From positions 1 through 47,279 of the forward strand of contig NZ_BJKK01000026.1 in the NCBI RefSeq assembly GCF_006538325.1: DNA of 47,279 bases, given 5' to 3'. Made by a program: the position numbers and the translations under genes. The notes under the pieces are model-generated. The model was not told the origin of the DNA. It was given only the letters and a program-made list of their open reading frames with translations, and did no database searches. The DNA comes from Alteromonas sp. KUL42 (GTDB lineage: Bacteria; Pseudomonadota; Gammaproteobacteria; Enterobacterales; Alteromonadaceae). Shown here in pieces: positions 34,339-43,361 of the stretch; positions within the stretch are counted from its first letter, which is position 1, and the number at the start of each line of letters is the position of its first letter.

Positions 34339-35514
34339 TCAGTTACCTGAATATACTAGGTCGCCCAGCTCGTTAAATCGCGTCATAAAGTAATCCTCTG
34401 ACCATAAAGCATCATGCTTGTTTTCCGTAAAAGGTGGAGCGTAGTTTTTTACAACACCTTCATAATAGGGTATGGACTCTAGCGCTTCACGCAAAGCATT
34501 GATGTTAGTACTATTGGCTTGCTTAGCTGCGTTTGCGATTAAATGTGTTAAATCATAGGCGTGAGCAAGTCCCGTAGTAGCCTTAATTGATGTAGTATCG
34601 CTTGCGCCATATTTTTCTTTATACTTCATGAATAAACGAGATGCCTTGTTGTTCTTTTGCCGATCAAAATGAAAGGTTTGAAGTACCGATAGGTTAAATT
34701 GATGAATAGGTGTTGAAAGACGTGACGCCAAATTGCCCGACGCAATTCCCCAATGAGAAATCACCGGGAATGATGTTAATTTTTGCTTAGCCATTTCGTT
34801 GAGTACAACAGAGCCTTCAGGGGCATTGGATACAAGAATAATCGCTTCTGTGTTATTTCGTTTAATAGCACTAATGTCTTCCGAAAAATCTGTTTGTTGC
34901 CAATTTATCCAATGAACAGAGCTAATTGACACCTTTTTTTCATCAGCCGCCTTTTGTAAAGCGATTAAATTAGACCGACCCCATCCAGTGCGTTCTAACA
35001 CTAAAGCCAGAGATGTATAGCCTTGATTAATAGCGTGTTCGACCAATACAGGTGCCGCTTCAGAATCTCTTACCGAAATTCGAAAGACATTGTTGGGCGA
35101 ATACCCATTGTCAATGATAGGCGTACCTGCTGCCCAAGGAACGAGCATTAGAGCATCAAACTTATGTATGGTTTCGATTTCCGCAAGTAAAACGGGGGTG
35201 TGTACACCACCAACAATGGCCAGAAGGTCGTCTCGTTGACCGAGTTGCTTGATATTATCAATACCTCTTGCTGGATTGCCACGATGATCAAGCGGAATTA
35301 TTTCAACGGGCCTACCCAGAATACCACCTGCAAGGTTAATTTCTTCAACGGCGAGTTCTACTCCACGTTTAATTGCTGTTCCTCCTTCTGCGGCGACGGC
35401 AGAAAAATCTGCATCAATACCGATAATAATAGGTACACGACTTTGCTGGGCGTTAACTGATGTTAAGCTTAGAAATACTGTGAAAAAGAAAAAAGAAAAA
35501 CGTCTGACAGCCAT
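34339..35514 (-). CDS. Periplasmic binding protein, branched-chain amino acid (Peripla_BP_6) type
   Basis: 391 residues with a signal peptide (about 1-22, VNA|QQ). The body is the type I binding-protein fold: IIIGIDADFSAVAAEGG, AVEEINLAGGILGRPVEIIPLDH, LLAIVGGVHTPVLLAE and VERTGWGRSN-like hinge regions. No ABC permease or ATPase genes accompany it. Instead it is translated immediately before the hybrid kinase (2-base gap), so it probably acts as the ligand-binding half of that sensor, as LuxP does for LuxQ or TorT for TorS. Ligand likely an amino acid or small amide, unproven. Confidence 0.88.
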   Translation of the reverse strand: MAVRRFSFFFFTVFLSLTSVNAQQSRVPIIIGIDADFSAVAAEGGTAIKRGVELAVEEINLAGGILGRPVEIIPLDHRGNPARGIDNIKQLGQRDDLLAIVGGVHTPVLLAEIETIHKFDALMLVPWAAGTPIIDNGYSPNNVFRISVRDSEAAPVLVEHAINQGYTSLALVLERTGWGRSNLIALQKAADEKKVSISSVHWINWQQTDFSEDISAIKRNNTEAIILVSNAPEGSVVLNEMAKQKLTSFPVISHWGIASGNLASRLSTPIHQFNLSVLQTFHFDRQKNNKASRLFMKYKEKYGASDTTSIKATTGLAHAYDLTHLIANAAKQANSTNINALREALESIPYYEGVVKNYAPPFTENKHDALWSEDYFMTRFNELGDLVYSGN

Positions 35515-35778
35515 AGGTAATAGAAATCCGTGAACACGCTTTAGTGTATAGCAAAGAGAGTTTGTCGTTTAGGTTAGTTATATATTCTTTAGTATAGTGC
35601 GGGTTTCGATATCGGCAATTCTAGGAAAAATAATTCGAATTCAATAAAGTTAAAAGTGGCATGATTCTGTCATTCCATTGTGTTTGTTATTTCGGCACTC
35701 CCCATGAGAGATGGAGCGATACTAGCGGTAAGCAAGTTAGTAAAACGCCCTAATCCATGCGGTAGTAGGAAGTAGCTG

Positions 35779-36330
35779 GTGGCCAGTAAAACAGTGGTTC
35801 ACGGCAATAATTGGATTGGAGAATGCGTGCAAAAAAATACTCTGCCAACCATTCTAGATGTTGAAGCGAGTGGGTTTGGTGCAGCAAGTTACCCGATAGA
35901 AATTGGTGTTGTGCGCTATGATGGTGCAAAGTGGTGTAAACTAATTCGCCCTTTCGATGATTGGGTACATTGGGATAAGAAAGCAGAAGCGTTGCATGGC
36001 ATTTCATTGGAAATGTTAAATACTCATGGTGTCGAGCCTGTTAGAGTGTGTAGAGAGCTCAACAGTTTTCTTGGTAATACTATTGCATATAGTGATGGGT
36101 GGGTGGTAGATAACCCTTGGTTGATTAAACTTTATGCCGCGGCACAAATCGACATGTCATTTTCATGCCGTGCGTTAGAGTATATTCTTAAGCAAGGGCA
36201 AATGGATATATGGCATCAAGAGAAAAATAGATTAGCAAAAGAGCTAGATACACGACGTCATAGGGCGAGTGCTGATGCGCTTCTTATTCAACAAACATAT
36301 GCACATACACGTTGCTTATCACAGAAATGA
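35779..36330 (+). CDS. DEDDh-family 3'-5' exonuclease
   Basis: 183 residues. Catalytic residues of the DEDDh group are visible: Asp27 and Glu29 (ILDVEASGFG), a third Asp near 106-111 (AYSDGWVVDNPW), and His161 with Asp166 (RRHRASADA). HGIS (73-76) is the usual follow-up motif. The protein is a compact single domain like small DnaQ-fold exonucleases. Start is uncertain: GTG at 35779 (AGGA upstream) is listed, while GTG at 35827 has GGAG five bases upstream and gives 167 residues. It is divergent from the binding-protein gene. Role in RNA or DNA trimming cannot be decided here. Confidence 0.82.
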   Translation: MASKTVVHGNNWIGECVQKNTLPTILDVEASGFGAASYPIEIGVVRYDGAKWCKLIRPFDDWVHWDKKAEALHGISLEMLNTHGVEPVRVCRELNSFLGNTIAYSDGWVVDNPWLIKLYAAAQIDMSFSCRALEYILKQGQMDIWHQEKNRLAKELDTRRHRASADALLIQQTYAHTRCLSQK

Positions 36331-36359
36331 AAAGCAGCTCAATGTGCACGGTTATACCA

Positions 36360-36830
36360 TCAAAATACGTAGTTAACTCCCAATGAGAGTGCCGTGTTTT
36401 CTTCTCTTCCCATTTGTCTATGTTCAAGCTCAACAGCCATATTAAACCCTTGATTCTGCCCTAATAGCCATCCCATACGTGTAAAAGTGCCAACATCGCT
36501 TGGAATATAGAGCCACTCTGCATAATGTTGAAATGCGGTGTTATTTGTTTTGTGCACGGCGTAGACTTTTTGAGGGACTAAGGTGTTAAATTGCCTACTA
36601 GCGCTAACTATGTTTTGTGAGCCAGTGGAATAGGTAAAACTACTATCGTAACGATGAGATTCTGTCGTCGACAGACGCCGAAAGTGGCTTTTAATCTGCC
36701 ACTCTGTGACTTTTTTGCTTTTAAAAGAAATTGGGCTGAAATACGTATTGCCAACGTCCGCGCTAATACTAAATGGCAATAAGCTCAAAATAATGATAAG
36801 CAAACTAAAATGTACTTTACTTGATTTCAT
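36360..36830 (-). CDS. Small exported protein, outer-membrane-like C-terminus
   Basis: 156 residues from the ATG at 36830 (a longer form lacks a ribosome site and puts the signal in the middle). A signal peptide ends at about residue 24 (SISA|DV). The mature part has alternating polar and aromatic strands (FTRMGWLLGQNQGFNMAVELEHRQ) and ends GVNYVF, a terminal aromatic residue as in outer-membrane beta-barrels. No family recognised. It could be a small barrel or a periplasmic lipid-interacting protein. The neighbouring exonuclease is convergent. Confidence 0.6.
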   Translation of the reverse strand: MKSSKVHFSLLIIILSLLPFSISADVGNTYFSPISFKSKKVTEWQIKSHFRRLSTTESHRYDSSFTYSTGSQNIVSASRQFNTLVPQKVYAVHKTNNTAFQHYAEWLYIPSDVGTFTRMGWLLGQNQGFNMAVELEHRQMGREENTALSLGVNYVF

Positions 36831-37137
36831 AGTATGTAACCCAAGCAATAAGAGCATGTTGGCCTTTACAATGAACACCAAGGCCGTGATTTAAAGTCAT
36901 GTCGGGATACATCTGGCTTGAACTGCGCATACCGAAAAGCTCGTCTCATCATTTAGCATAGTTGCAAATAGCAATTCACGAAAATAAATTGGTTGAGTTT
37001 TTATACTTCTGCGGAGCTGCCCATTAAAGATAAATAGGCTTTAGAGAATATAATTTAGAGAGGATTATGCTTATTAGTGTGTTGTCATTGGCGATATACA
37101 GAAGTGCATATCGCCAATAATATTGAGGTGCAGTGTA
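36831..37137. other. Intergenic region containing a long inverted repeat
   Basis: No gene. ATTGGCGATA (37087-37096) and TATCGCCAAT (37109-37118) form a perfect 10-bp hairpin just past the metK stop codon. No T-run follows on the minus strand, so it is a weak terminator at best. Confidence 0.5.
37087..37118 (-). terminator. Hairpin downstream of metK
   Basis: Perfect 10-bp arms ATTGGCGATA and TATCGCCAAT separated by 12 bases, twenty bases past the metK stop. It lacks the U-run of a Rho-independent terminator, so it may protect the 3' end instead. Confidence 0.45.
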
Positions 37138-38283
37138 CTAGATAGATGCTTTAAGCGCTGCTGCTTTATCGGTTGCTTCCCATGGGAATTCATTGCGTCC
37201 GAAGTGGCCGTAGGCCGCTGTAGGACGATAAATTGGACGTTCAAGATCAAGCATCTGAATCAGACCGTAAGGACGTAAATCAAAGTGCTCACGTACAAGT
37301 GCAACTAACGTTTTTTCATCAACTACACCAGTTCCGAAGGTATCGATACTAATTGACGTAGGCTCTGCAACACCAATAGCGTAAGACACCTGAATTTCAC
37401 AGCGCTTAGCAAGACCTGCTGCAACAATGTTCTTAGCTACATAACGACCCGCGTAAGCTGCGCTGCGGTCTACTTTTGATGGATCTTTACCTGAGAATGC
37501 ACCGCCACCGTGACGTGCCATACCGCCGTAGGTATCTACGATGATTTTACGACCAGTTAGGCCGCAGTCACCCATAGGACCTCCGATTACGAAACGACCT
37601 GTTGGGTTGATGTGAAAGCGCGTGTTAGCGTCAATCCACTCAGCAGGAATAACCGGTTTGATGATTTCTTCCATTACCGCTTCGCGAAGGGTTTCAGTGC
37701 TCACTGAGTCACAATGTTGTGTCGACAATACAATGGCATCAATACCCACAGGCTTGTCATTTTCATACTTGAAGGTAATCTGACTTTTGGCATCAGGACG
37801 CAACCAGTTCAACTTACCTGACTTGCGTACTTCGGCTTGCTTTTGTACCAAGCGGTGAGAGTACGTAATTGGAGCAGGCATTAGTACGTCAGTTTCGTCA
37901 CTGGCATAACCAAACATAAGACCTTGGTCTCCAGCGCCTTGTTCTTCCAAACTCTCGCGGTCAACACCTTGGTTAATATCAGGTGATTGTTTACCAATAG
38001 CATTCAATACAGCACACGAGTCTGCATCAAAACCCATATCTGAATGGGTATAACCTATTTCTTTTACTGTGTTGCGGGTAAGCTCTTCAATGTCTACCCA
38101 TGCTGAGGTCGTTACTTCGCCGCCCACTAACACCATACCGGTTTTTACGTATGTTTCGCAGGCCACCCGAGCACGGGGATCTTGTTCTAAAATAGCGTCA
38201 AGTACCGCATCTGAGATTTGATCAGCAATTTTGTCCGGATGTCCTTCAGATACAGACTCGGAAGTGAATAAATGCGTGGCCAT
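37138..38283 (-). CDS. metK: S-adenosylmethionine synthetase MetK
   Basis: 381 residues, the normal length. Key family segments are present: LFTSESVSEGHPDKIADQISDAVLD at the start (residues 5-29), GAGDQGLMFGYA, GGGAFSGKDPSKVDRSAAY and the final AYGHFGR. MetK makes S-adenosylmethionine from methionine and ATP in the cytoplasm as a tetramer with Mg and K ions. GGAG precedes the ATG. A tandem MetJ operator lies 64-95 bases upstream, so repression by MetJ with S-adenosylmethionine is expected. It is divergent from the tkt cluster. Confidence 0.97.
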   Translation of the reverse strand: MATHLFTSESVSEGHPDKIADQISDAVLDAILEQDPRARVACETYVKTGMVLVGGEVTTSAWVDIEELTRNTVKEIGYTHSDMGFDADSCAVLNAIGKQSPDINQGVDRESLEEQGAGDQGLMFGYASDETDVLMPAPITYSHRLVQKQAEVRKSGKLNWLRPDAKSQITFKYENDKPVGIDAIVLSTQHCDSVSTETLREAVMEEIIKPVIPAEWIDANTRFHINPTGRFVIGGPMGDCGLTGRKIIVDTYGGMARHGGGAFSGKDPSKVDRSAAYAGRYVAKNIVAAGLAKRCEIQVSYAIGVAEPTSISIDTFGTGVVDEKTLVALVREHFDLRPYGLIQMLDLERPIYRPTAAYGHFGRNEFPWEATDKAAALKASI

Positions 38284-38346
38284 AAAAGCTCCGTAAACAT
38301 TAAATTATCAAATTAGTCGTATAGTGTACCAAAACAAGTTATAAAT

Positions 38347-38378
38347 ACCAGTCTTTACTTCTAGACGTCTAAAAGTCT
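38347..38378 (-). promoter_or_regulatory. Tandem MetJ operator (four met boxes)
   Basis: Four abutting 8-mers compared with the met box AGACGTCT: ACCAGTCT (5/8), TTACTTCT (5/8), AGACGTCT (8/8, 38363-38370) and AAAAGTCT (6/8). MetJ binds such tandem boxes cooperatively. The position upstream of metK supports the call strongly. Confidence 0.85.
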
Positions 38379-38636
38379 CTTTGTTCTGATTGTTACGAAT
38401 AGTTGACATAACCCAATTATTATTAGGGTTAAATTGATGTAGAACGAAGAGAAAGTTGGATGATGAATTATCGGCAGTGATTATTGGTTAATAAATTAAA
38501 ATGACTATTTTAAATTTACTTTCAATAATGGCAATGAAAACTCATTGAACTGAAAGGTGGCATAGGTAAGAATACCCCCACATTCAAAAGTGCCGAGAAG
38601 TAAAGCTTGAGCAGATTATTGATGTCTTCCATTTAG

Positions 38637-38679
38637 CATAAATAATTGCCCGCTGAGCGAGCCATTATTTATGTATAAT
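38637..38679 (+). promoter_or_regulatory. Palindrome abutting the tkt -10 box
   Basis: CATAAATAAT (38637-38646) and ATTATTTATG (38664-38673) are perfect 10-bp complements separated by 17 bases, and TATAAT (38674-38679) follows at once. A repressor bound here would cover the -35 region of the tkt operon. The regulator is unknown. Confidence 0.5.
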
Positions 38680-38750
38680 TGGTATGTCTGCCTGCTCACA
38701 CCAATTTATCACAGTGGTACAACTAGAAACGAATTAAATCAGGAGACAAC

Positions 38751-40742
38751 ATGCCCTCTCGTCGTGAACTCGCCAATGCAATCCGTGCATTAAGCATGGA
38801 CGCTGTTCAACAAGCTAAATCTGGTCACCCAGGCGCCCCAATGGGGATGGCAGATATTGCCCAAGTTTTGTGGGGTGATTTTTTATCTCATAACCCTGCG
38901 AACCCGTCTTGGGCTAACCGCGACCGCTTTGTGCTGTCAAACGGCCATGGCTCTATGCTGTTGTACTCACTTCTTCATTTGTCAGGCTATGAGCTACCAA
39001 TTGAAGAGTTAAAGAACTTCCGCCAATTGCATTCTAAAACACCGGGGCACCCTGAGTATGGTTATGCTCCTGGTGTTGAAACCACTACAGGTCCATTAGG
39101 TCAAGGCATCAGTAACGCAGTAGGTATGGCGCTTGCTGAAAAAGTATTGGCGGCGCAGTTTAATCGTGACGAACACAATATTGTCGATCACCACACCTAC
39201 GCATTCTTAGGTGACGGCTGTCTAATGGAAGGCATTTCACACGAGACGTGCTCACTAGCGGGTACGCTAGGCCTTGGTAAGCTTATTGCGTTTTGGGATG
39301 ACAACGGCATTTCAATTGACGGTGAAGTGGAAGGCTGGTTTACAGACGACACACCAGCGCGTTTCAAAAGCTACGGCTGGGATGTGATTGAAGGCGTCGA
39401 TGGTCATGACGCTGAGCAAGTAAAAGCGGCTATTGAAAAGGCGCAAGCGAATACTACTCAGCCTACATTAATTTGTTGTAAGACCACTATTGGTTTTGGT
39501 TCTCCAAATAAAGAGGGCACAGAGTCTTGTCACGGTGCACCGCTTGGTGAAGATGAAATTGTTGCTACACGTGAAAAGCTTGGTTGGAGCCATGGCGCAT
39601 TTGAAATTCCAGAAGACATTTACGATGGCTGGAATGGTAAAGACAAAGGCGCGGCAGCAGAAAATGCGTGGAACGAGGCTTTTGCTGCGTATGAAGCTGC
39701 TTATCCTGAGTTGGCAGCAGAGTTTAAGCGTCGTGTAAATGGCGAATTGCCTGCTGATTTCAGCGAAAAGGCCGATGCAATAATTGCTGAGCTTCAAGCC
39801 AACCCTCAAAACATTGCTTCACGAAAAGCGTCGCAAAATGCACTGAATGCATTTGGTCCTTTACTTCCTGAATTATTAGGTGGTTCTGCTGACCTTGCTG
39901 GTTCTAACCTGACTATTTGGGAAGGCAGTAAAGGCGTTGAAGCAAACGATGCATCAGGTAACTACATCTACTACGGTGTACGTGAATTTGGTATGTCTGC
40001 CATGATGAACGGTATTGCCCTTCACGGTGGCTTTAAAGCATACGGTGCAACCTTCCTAATGTTCATGGAATACGCACGCAATGCGGTACGCATGGCCGCA
40101 TTAATGAAGCAGCCTGCAATTTTCGTTTACACCCATGACTCAATTGGCTTAGGTGAAGACGGCCCAACGCACCAGCCGGTAGAGCAGGTGGTTGCGCTAC
40201 GTGCAACGCCTAACCTTGATAACTGGCGCCCGTGTGACCAAGTTGAGTCTGCTGTGTCGTGGAAGTCTGCTATCGAGCGCACTGACGGCCCTACAACGTT
40301 AATCTTTACCCGCCAAGGTCTTGCGCAGCAAGAAAGAACAGCACAGCAAGTGGCTGATATTGCCAAAGGCGGTTACGTGCTGAAAGATTGCTCTGGTACG
40401 CCAGAGCTTATTCTCATCGGTACAGGCTCAGAAGTACAGCTTGCGGTAGAAGCGGCAGCGAAACTTACCGAGCAAGGTAAAGCGGTACGCGTTGTATCTA
40501 TGCCATCAACCGACGTATTTGATCGCCAGTCTGCTGATTACCGTGAAAGTGTTCTGCCTTCAAGTGTTGTTAAGCGTGTTGCGGTAGAAGCATTGTCGAA
40601 AGACAGCTGGTACAAATACGTAGGCTTTAATGGCGCTATTGTGGGTATGGATACCTTTGGTGAGTCTGCACCTGCAGGCGACCTTTTCAAGCACTTCAAC
40701 ATTACCACTGACGCTGTAGTAGAGGCTGCACTGTCTCTGTAA
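38751..40742 (+). CDS. tkt: Transketolase
   Basis: 663 residues. Thiamine-diphosphate signatures are seen: SGHPGAPMGMADIAQVLW (25-42), DRFVLSNGHGSMLLYS, the GDGCLMEG motif with metal-binding Asp, then AFWDDNGISIDG, and the pyrimidine-domain GEDGPTHQPVEQ. Transketolase moves two-carbon units between sugar phosphates in the pentose phosphate pathway. AGGAGA precedes the ATG. It opens a cluster with epd, pgk and a class I aldolase, linking sugar-phosphate and triose-phosphate chemistry, a layout common in gammaproteobacteria. Confidence 0.97.
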   Translation: MPSRRELANAIRALSMDAVQQAKSGHPGAPMGMADIAQVLWGDFLSHNPANPSWANRDRFVLSNGHGSMLLYSLLHLSGYELPIEELKNFRQLHSKTPGHPEYGYAPGVETTTGPLGQGISNAVGMALAEKVLAAQFNRDEHNIVDHHTYAFLGDGCLMEGISHETCSLAGTLGLGKLIAFWDDNGISIDGEVEGWFTDDTPARFKSYGWDVIEGVDGHDAEQVKAAIEKAQANTTQPTLICCKTTIGFGSPNKEGTESCHGAPLGEDEIVATREKLGWSHGAFEIPEDIYDGWNGKDKGAAAENAWNEAFAAYEAAYPELAAEFKRRVNGELPADFSEKADAIIAELQANPQNIASRKASQNALNAFGPLLPELLGGSADLAGSNLTIWEGSKGVEANDASGNYIYYGVREFGMSAMMNGIALHGGFKAYGATFLMFMEYARNAVRMAALMKQPAIFVYTHDSIGLGEDGPTHQPVEQVVALRATPNLDNWRPCDQVESAVSWKSAIERTDGPTTLIFTRQGLAQQERTAQQVADIAKGGYVLKDCSGTPELILIGTGSEVQLAVEAAAKLTEQGKAVRVVSMPSTDVFDRQSADYRESVLPSSVVKRVAVEALSKDSWYKYVGFNGAIVGMDTFGESAPAGDLFKHFNITTDAVVEAALSL

Positions 40743-40761
40743 GAGGTAAATAAATAAGCCT

Positions 40762-41772
40762 ATGGTAAATATTGCCATAAATGGGTTTGGTCGTATTGGT
40801 CGCAACGTTTTGCGCGCACTTTATGAAAGTGGGCGCAATAACGAATTCAATGTTGTGGCCATCAACGACATTGCCAAGCCCGAAGGCATCGCACATTTAC
40901 TTAAATACGATACCGCCCACGGGCGGTTCCGTTTTGATGTGGCCTTAGAAAATAACACACTCACCGTAGCTGGTGACGATATTACACTGCTTGCTGTTAG
41001 TGATATTTGCGATTTACCCTGGAAAGAACTTGGTGTGGACATTGTGCTGGAATGTACCGGCAAATTCGACGATAGAGTGTCGGGGCAAGCTCACTTAGAC
41101 GCAGGTGCTGGTAAAGTCTTGTTTTCGTCGCCAGGGGCACCCGATTTAGACAATACCGTTATCTTTGGCACCAACGAAGACACGTTGACCAGTGAACAAA
41201 AATTAGTCTCTAACGGCTCGTGCACCACAAATTGTATCGTTCCAGTTATCCAAGCGCTCGATGCGGCCTTTGGTGTTGAAAGTGGCACGATTACTACTAT
41301 TCACGCGTCTATGCATGATCAGCAAGTTATCGATGCCTATCACGAAGACCTGCGTCGTACCCGTGCTGCAAGCCAATCAATTATTCCTGTCGATACACGT
41401 CTTGCCGCCGGTATAGAGCGCATTCTGCCTAAGTTTGCGGGTAAGTTTGAAGCCATTGCAGTTCGCGTTCCCACTATCAATGTGACGGCGATGGATTTAA
41501 GTGTGACGTTAAATAGTAAGGTAACTATCGAACAAGTAAACCAAGCTCTTCGCAACGCCAAAGCCGGTCGACTACAGGGTATTTTGGACTACACCGAAGA
41601 GCCATTGGTATCGGTAGATTTTAATCATGACCCACACTCGTGTATTGTAGATGGCACACAAACAAGGGTCAGCCACAAGCAGTTAGTCAAAACACTGGTG
41701 TGGTGTGACAATGAATGGGGTTTTGCAAACCGTATGCTCGACACAGCTAAAGTGATGTTCGACGCAAAGTAA
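40762..41772 (+). CDS. epd: Erythrose-4-phosphate dehydrogenase (GAPDH family)
   Basis: 336 residues with the Rossmann start INGFGRIGRNVLRALYESG, catalytic Cys154 (SCTTNC) and His181. The blocks HDQQVIDAYHEDLRRTRAASQ and SVDFNHDPHS distinguish Epd from glycolytic GAPDH, which has different sequence around the phosphate sites. Epd oxidises D-erythrose 4-phosphate with NAD for pyridoxal phosphate synthesis. It lies 19 bases after tkt and before pgk, the usual epd-pgk-fba order. GAPDH activity cannot be ruled out by sequence. Confidence 0.92.
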   Translation: MVNIAINGFGRIGRNVLRALYESGRNNEFNVVAINDIAKPEGIAHLLKYDTAHGRFRFDVALENNTLTVAGDDITLLAVSDICDLPWKELGVDIVLECTGKFDDRVSGQAHLDAGAGKVLFSSPGAPDLDNTVIFGTNEDTLTSEQKLVSNGSCTTNCIVPVIQALDAAFGVESGTITTIHASMHDQQVIDAYHEDLRRTRAASQSIIPVDTRLAAGIERILPKFAGKFEAIAVRVPTINVTAMDLSVTLNSKVTIEQVNQALRNAKAGRLQGILDYTEEPLVSVDFNHDPHSCIVDGTQTRVSHKQLVKTLVWCDNEWGFANRMLDTAKVMFDAK

Positions 41773-41864
41773 GCATTGATGCTGCCAAGGGTTGGTAGCA
41801 CCAGCCCGCGCAGCTTTCACAGTTAATTTGAGTGTGCATCATCGAGATGAAAGAAAGTATTTTC

Positions 41865-41895
41865 TTGCACTATTTTGGTGAGCGCTCTCTATACA
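41865..41895 (+). promoter_or_regulatory. Possible internal promoter upstream of pgk
   Basis: TTGCAC (41865-41870) and TATACA (41890-41895) lie 19 bases apart in the 147-base gap between epd and pgk. The spacing is a little long, so the call is tentative. Confidence 0.35.
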
Positions 41896-41919
41896 ATTTT
41901 AAATTAACAAGGAAAGACA

Positions 41920-43095
41920 ATGGCAATTCCAAGTATGAGTGATTTGGCCTTAAACGGTCAGCGCGTATTGATAAGACAAGATTTAAACGTACCGATTAAA
42001 GACGGTAAAGTGACTTCTGATGCTCGTATCAAAGCATCAATTCCTACTATTAAAGCCGCACTTGATGCTGGCGCAGCCGTCATGGTGATGTCTCATCTAG
42101 GTCGCCCGACCGAGGGGGAGCCGGCCGACGAGTTTTCTCTTCAACCTGTTGTTGACTATCTTAATGAAGCGCTCGACGTACCTGTTAAATTGGTTAAAGA
42201 CTATCTAAATGGTGTTGAGCTTAACGACGGTGAACTTGTTATTCTTGAAAACGTGCGTTTTAACAAGGGTGAAAAGAACGATGACGAAACCTTGTCGAAA
42301 CAGTACGCAGCACTTTGCGATATTTTTGTAATGGATGCGTTTGGAACTGCGCACCGCGCGCAAGCATCTACTCACGGTGTAGCTAAGTTTGCACCAAAAG
42401 CTTGTGCTGGTCCGTTACTTGCTGCGGAACTCGATGCATTAGGTAAAGCGCTCGATAACCCTAAACGCCCAATGGTGGCCATTGTGGGTGGCTCTAAAGT
42501 ATCGACGAAACTTACGGTGCTTAAGACATTAGCAGAAAAAGTAGATCAGCTTATTGTGGGTGGCGGTATTGCGAATACATTTATTGCTGCACAGGGGCAC
42601 AATGTAGGTAAGTCATTGGTAGAAATGGACTTAACTGAGCAAGCAACGCAGTTAATGAGTGAAGCCCAAGCCAACGGTGGTAACATTCCAGTACCGACCG
42701 ATGTTGTGGTGGGTAAGGCGTTTGACGAAAACACGGAAGCAACGTTGAAGTTAGTGTCTGATGTCGCCGACGATGACATGATTTTTGACATCGGCCCAGA
42801 CTCGTCGAAAGCGCTAGAAGATATCATCAAAAACGCCGGTACCATTGTATGGAATGGCCCAGTGGGTGTTTTTGAATTTGAGCAATTCAGTGCCGGTACC
42901 AAGGCTTTGTCAGAAGCTATCGCAGCGAGCGAGGCTTTCTCGATTGCGGGGGGCGGTGATACACTTGCTGCGGTAGATAAGTACGGTATTGCTGATAAGG
43001 TATCGTATATATCCACAGGTGGTGGTGCGTTCCTTGAATTCCTTGAAGGGAAGACATTGCCAGCAGTGGCGGTATTAGAAGAGAAAAATAAATAA
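41920..43095 (+). CDS. pgk: Phosphoglycerate kinase
   Basis: 391 residues. Family signatures: RVLIRQDLNVPIKDGKVTSDARI (residues 15-37), VMSHLGRPTEGE, LENVRFNKGEKND, DAFGTAHRAQAST, VGGSKVSTKL, FDIGPDSS, WNGPVGVFE and GGGDTLAAV. Pgk passes phosphate between 1,3-bisphosphoglycerate and ADP in glycolysis, and the reverse in gluconeogenesis. AAGGAA precedes ATG. Its stop codon lies inside an 11-bp hairpin arm. The next gene, a class I aldolase, follows after 266 bases. Confidence 0.97.
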   Translation: MAIPSMSDLALNGQRVLIRQDLNVPIKDGKVTSDARIKASIPTIKAALDAGAAVMVMSHLGRPTEGEPADEFSLQPVVDYLNEALDVPVKLVKDYLNGVELNDGELVILENVRFNKGEKNDDETLSKQYAALCDIFVMDAFGTAHRAQASTHGVAKFAPKACAGPLLAAELDALGKALDNPKRPMVAIVGGSKVSTKLTVLKTLAEKVDQLIVGGGIANTFIAAQGHNVGKSLVEMDLTEQATQLMSEAQANGGNIPVPTDVVVGKAFDENTEATLKLVSDVADDDMIFDIGPDSSKALEDIIKNAGTIVWNGPVGVFEFEQFSAGTKALSEAIAASEAFSIAGGGDTLAAVDKYGIADKVSYISTGGGAFLEFLEGKTLPAVAVLEEKNK

Positions 43096-43130
43096 CGTAG
43101 TTACAAAGAATAATAACAAAACTACGTTAT
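43092..43130 (+). repeat. Inverted repeat spanning the pgk stop codon
   Basis: ATAACGTAGTT (43092-43102) and AACTACGTTAT (43120-43130) are perfect 11-bp complements around a 17-base loop. The left arm contains the pgk TAA stop. There is no T-run, so it may act as an RNA stabiliser or processing signal between pgk and the aldolase gene. Confidence 0.6.
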
Positions 43131-43361
43131 AAACTGATAAGCAGACGCTGGTGTGAGCAAATCAATACCGCACTAGCGACTGTCTAAAAAATATAAAAAA
43201 GTACATGCGCTGCGTACATAACAGCATTTTTGGGCGCAGCGATTTAGTCTGAAAATCAGTCTAAAGCAATTTTATTGGCACTACACAGACGTTAGCCAAT
43301 TCATAATTATAAACCCTACATCTGTCTACAGCAGGCAGTAACCTATAAAAGGAGTGTTGCA

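Larger units (their letters stand above)
38284..38750. other. Divergent regulatory region between metK and tkt
   Basis: 467 bases without a gene, holding the MetJ operator near metK and a palindrome beside the tkt -10 box. The middle (38390-38600) shows nothing I can name; no SAM riboswitch fold was recognised. Confidence 0.6.

Noticed and set aside
38390..38600. Search for a SAM riboswitch upstream of metK
   Set aside because: No conserved SAM-I, SAM-II or SAM-IV core was recognisable; tandem met boxes explain regulation better.
42546..43016. 156-residue frame antisense to pgk
   Set aside because: Shadow of a highly conserved gene.
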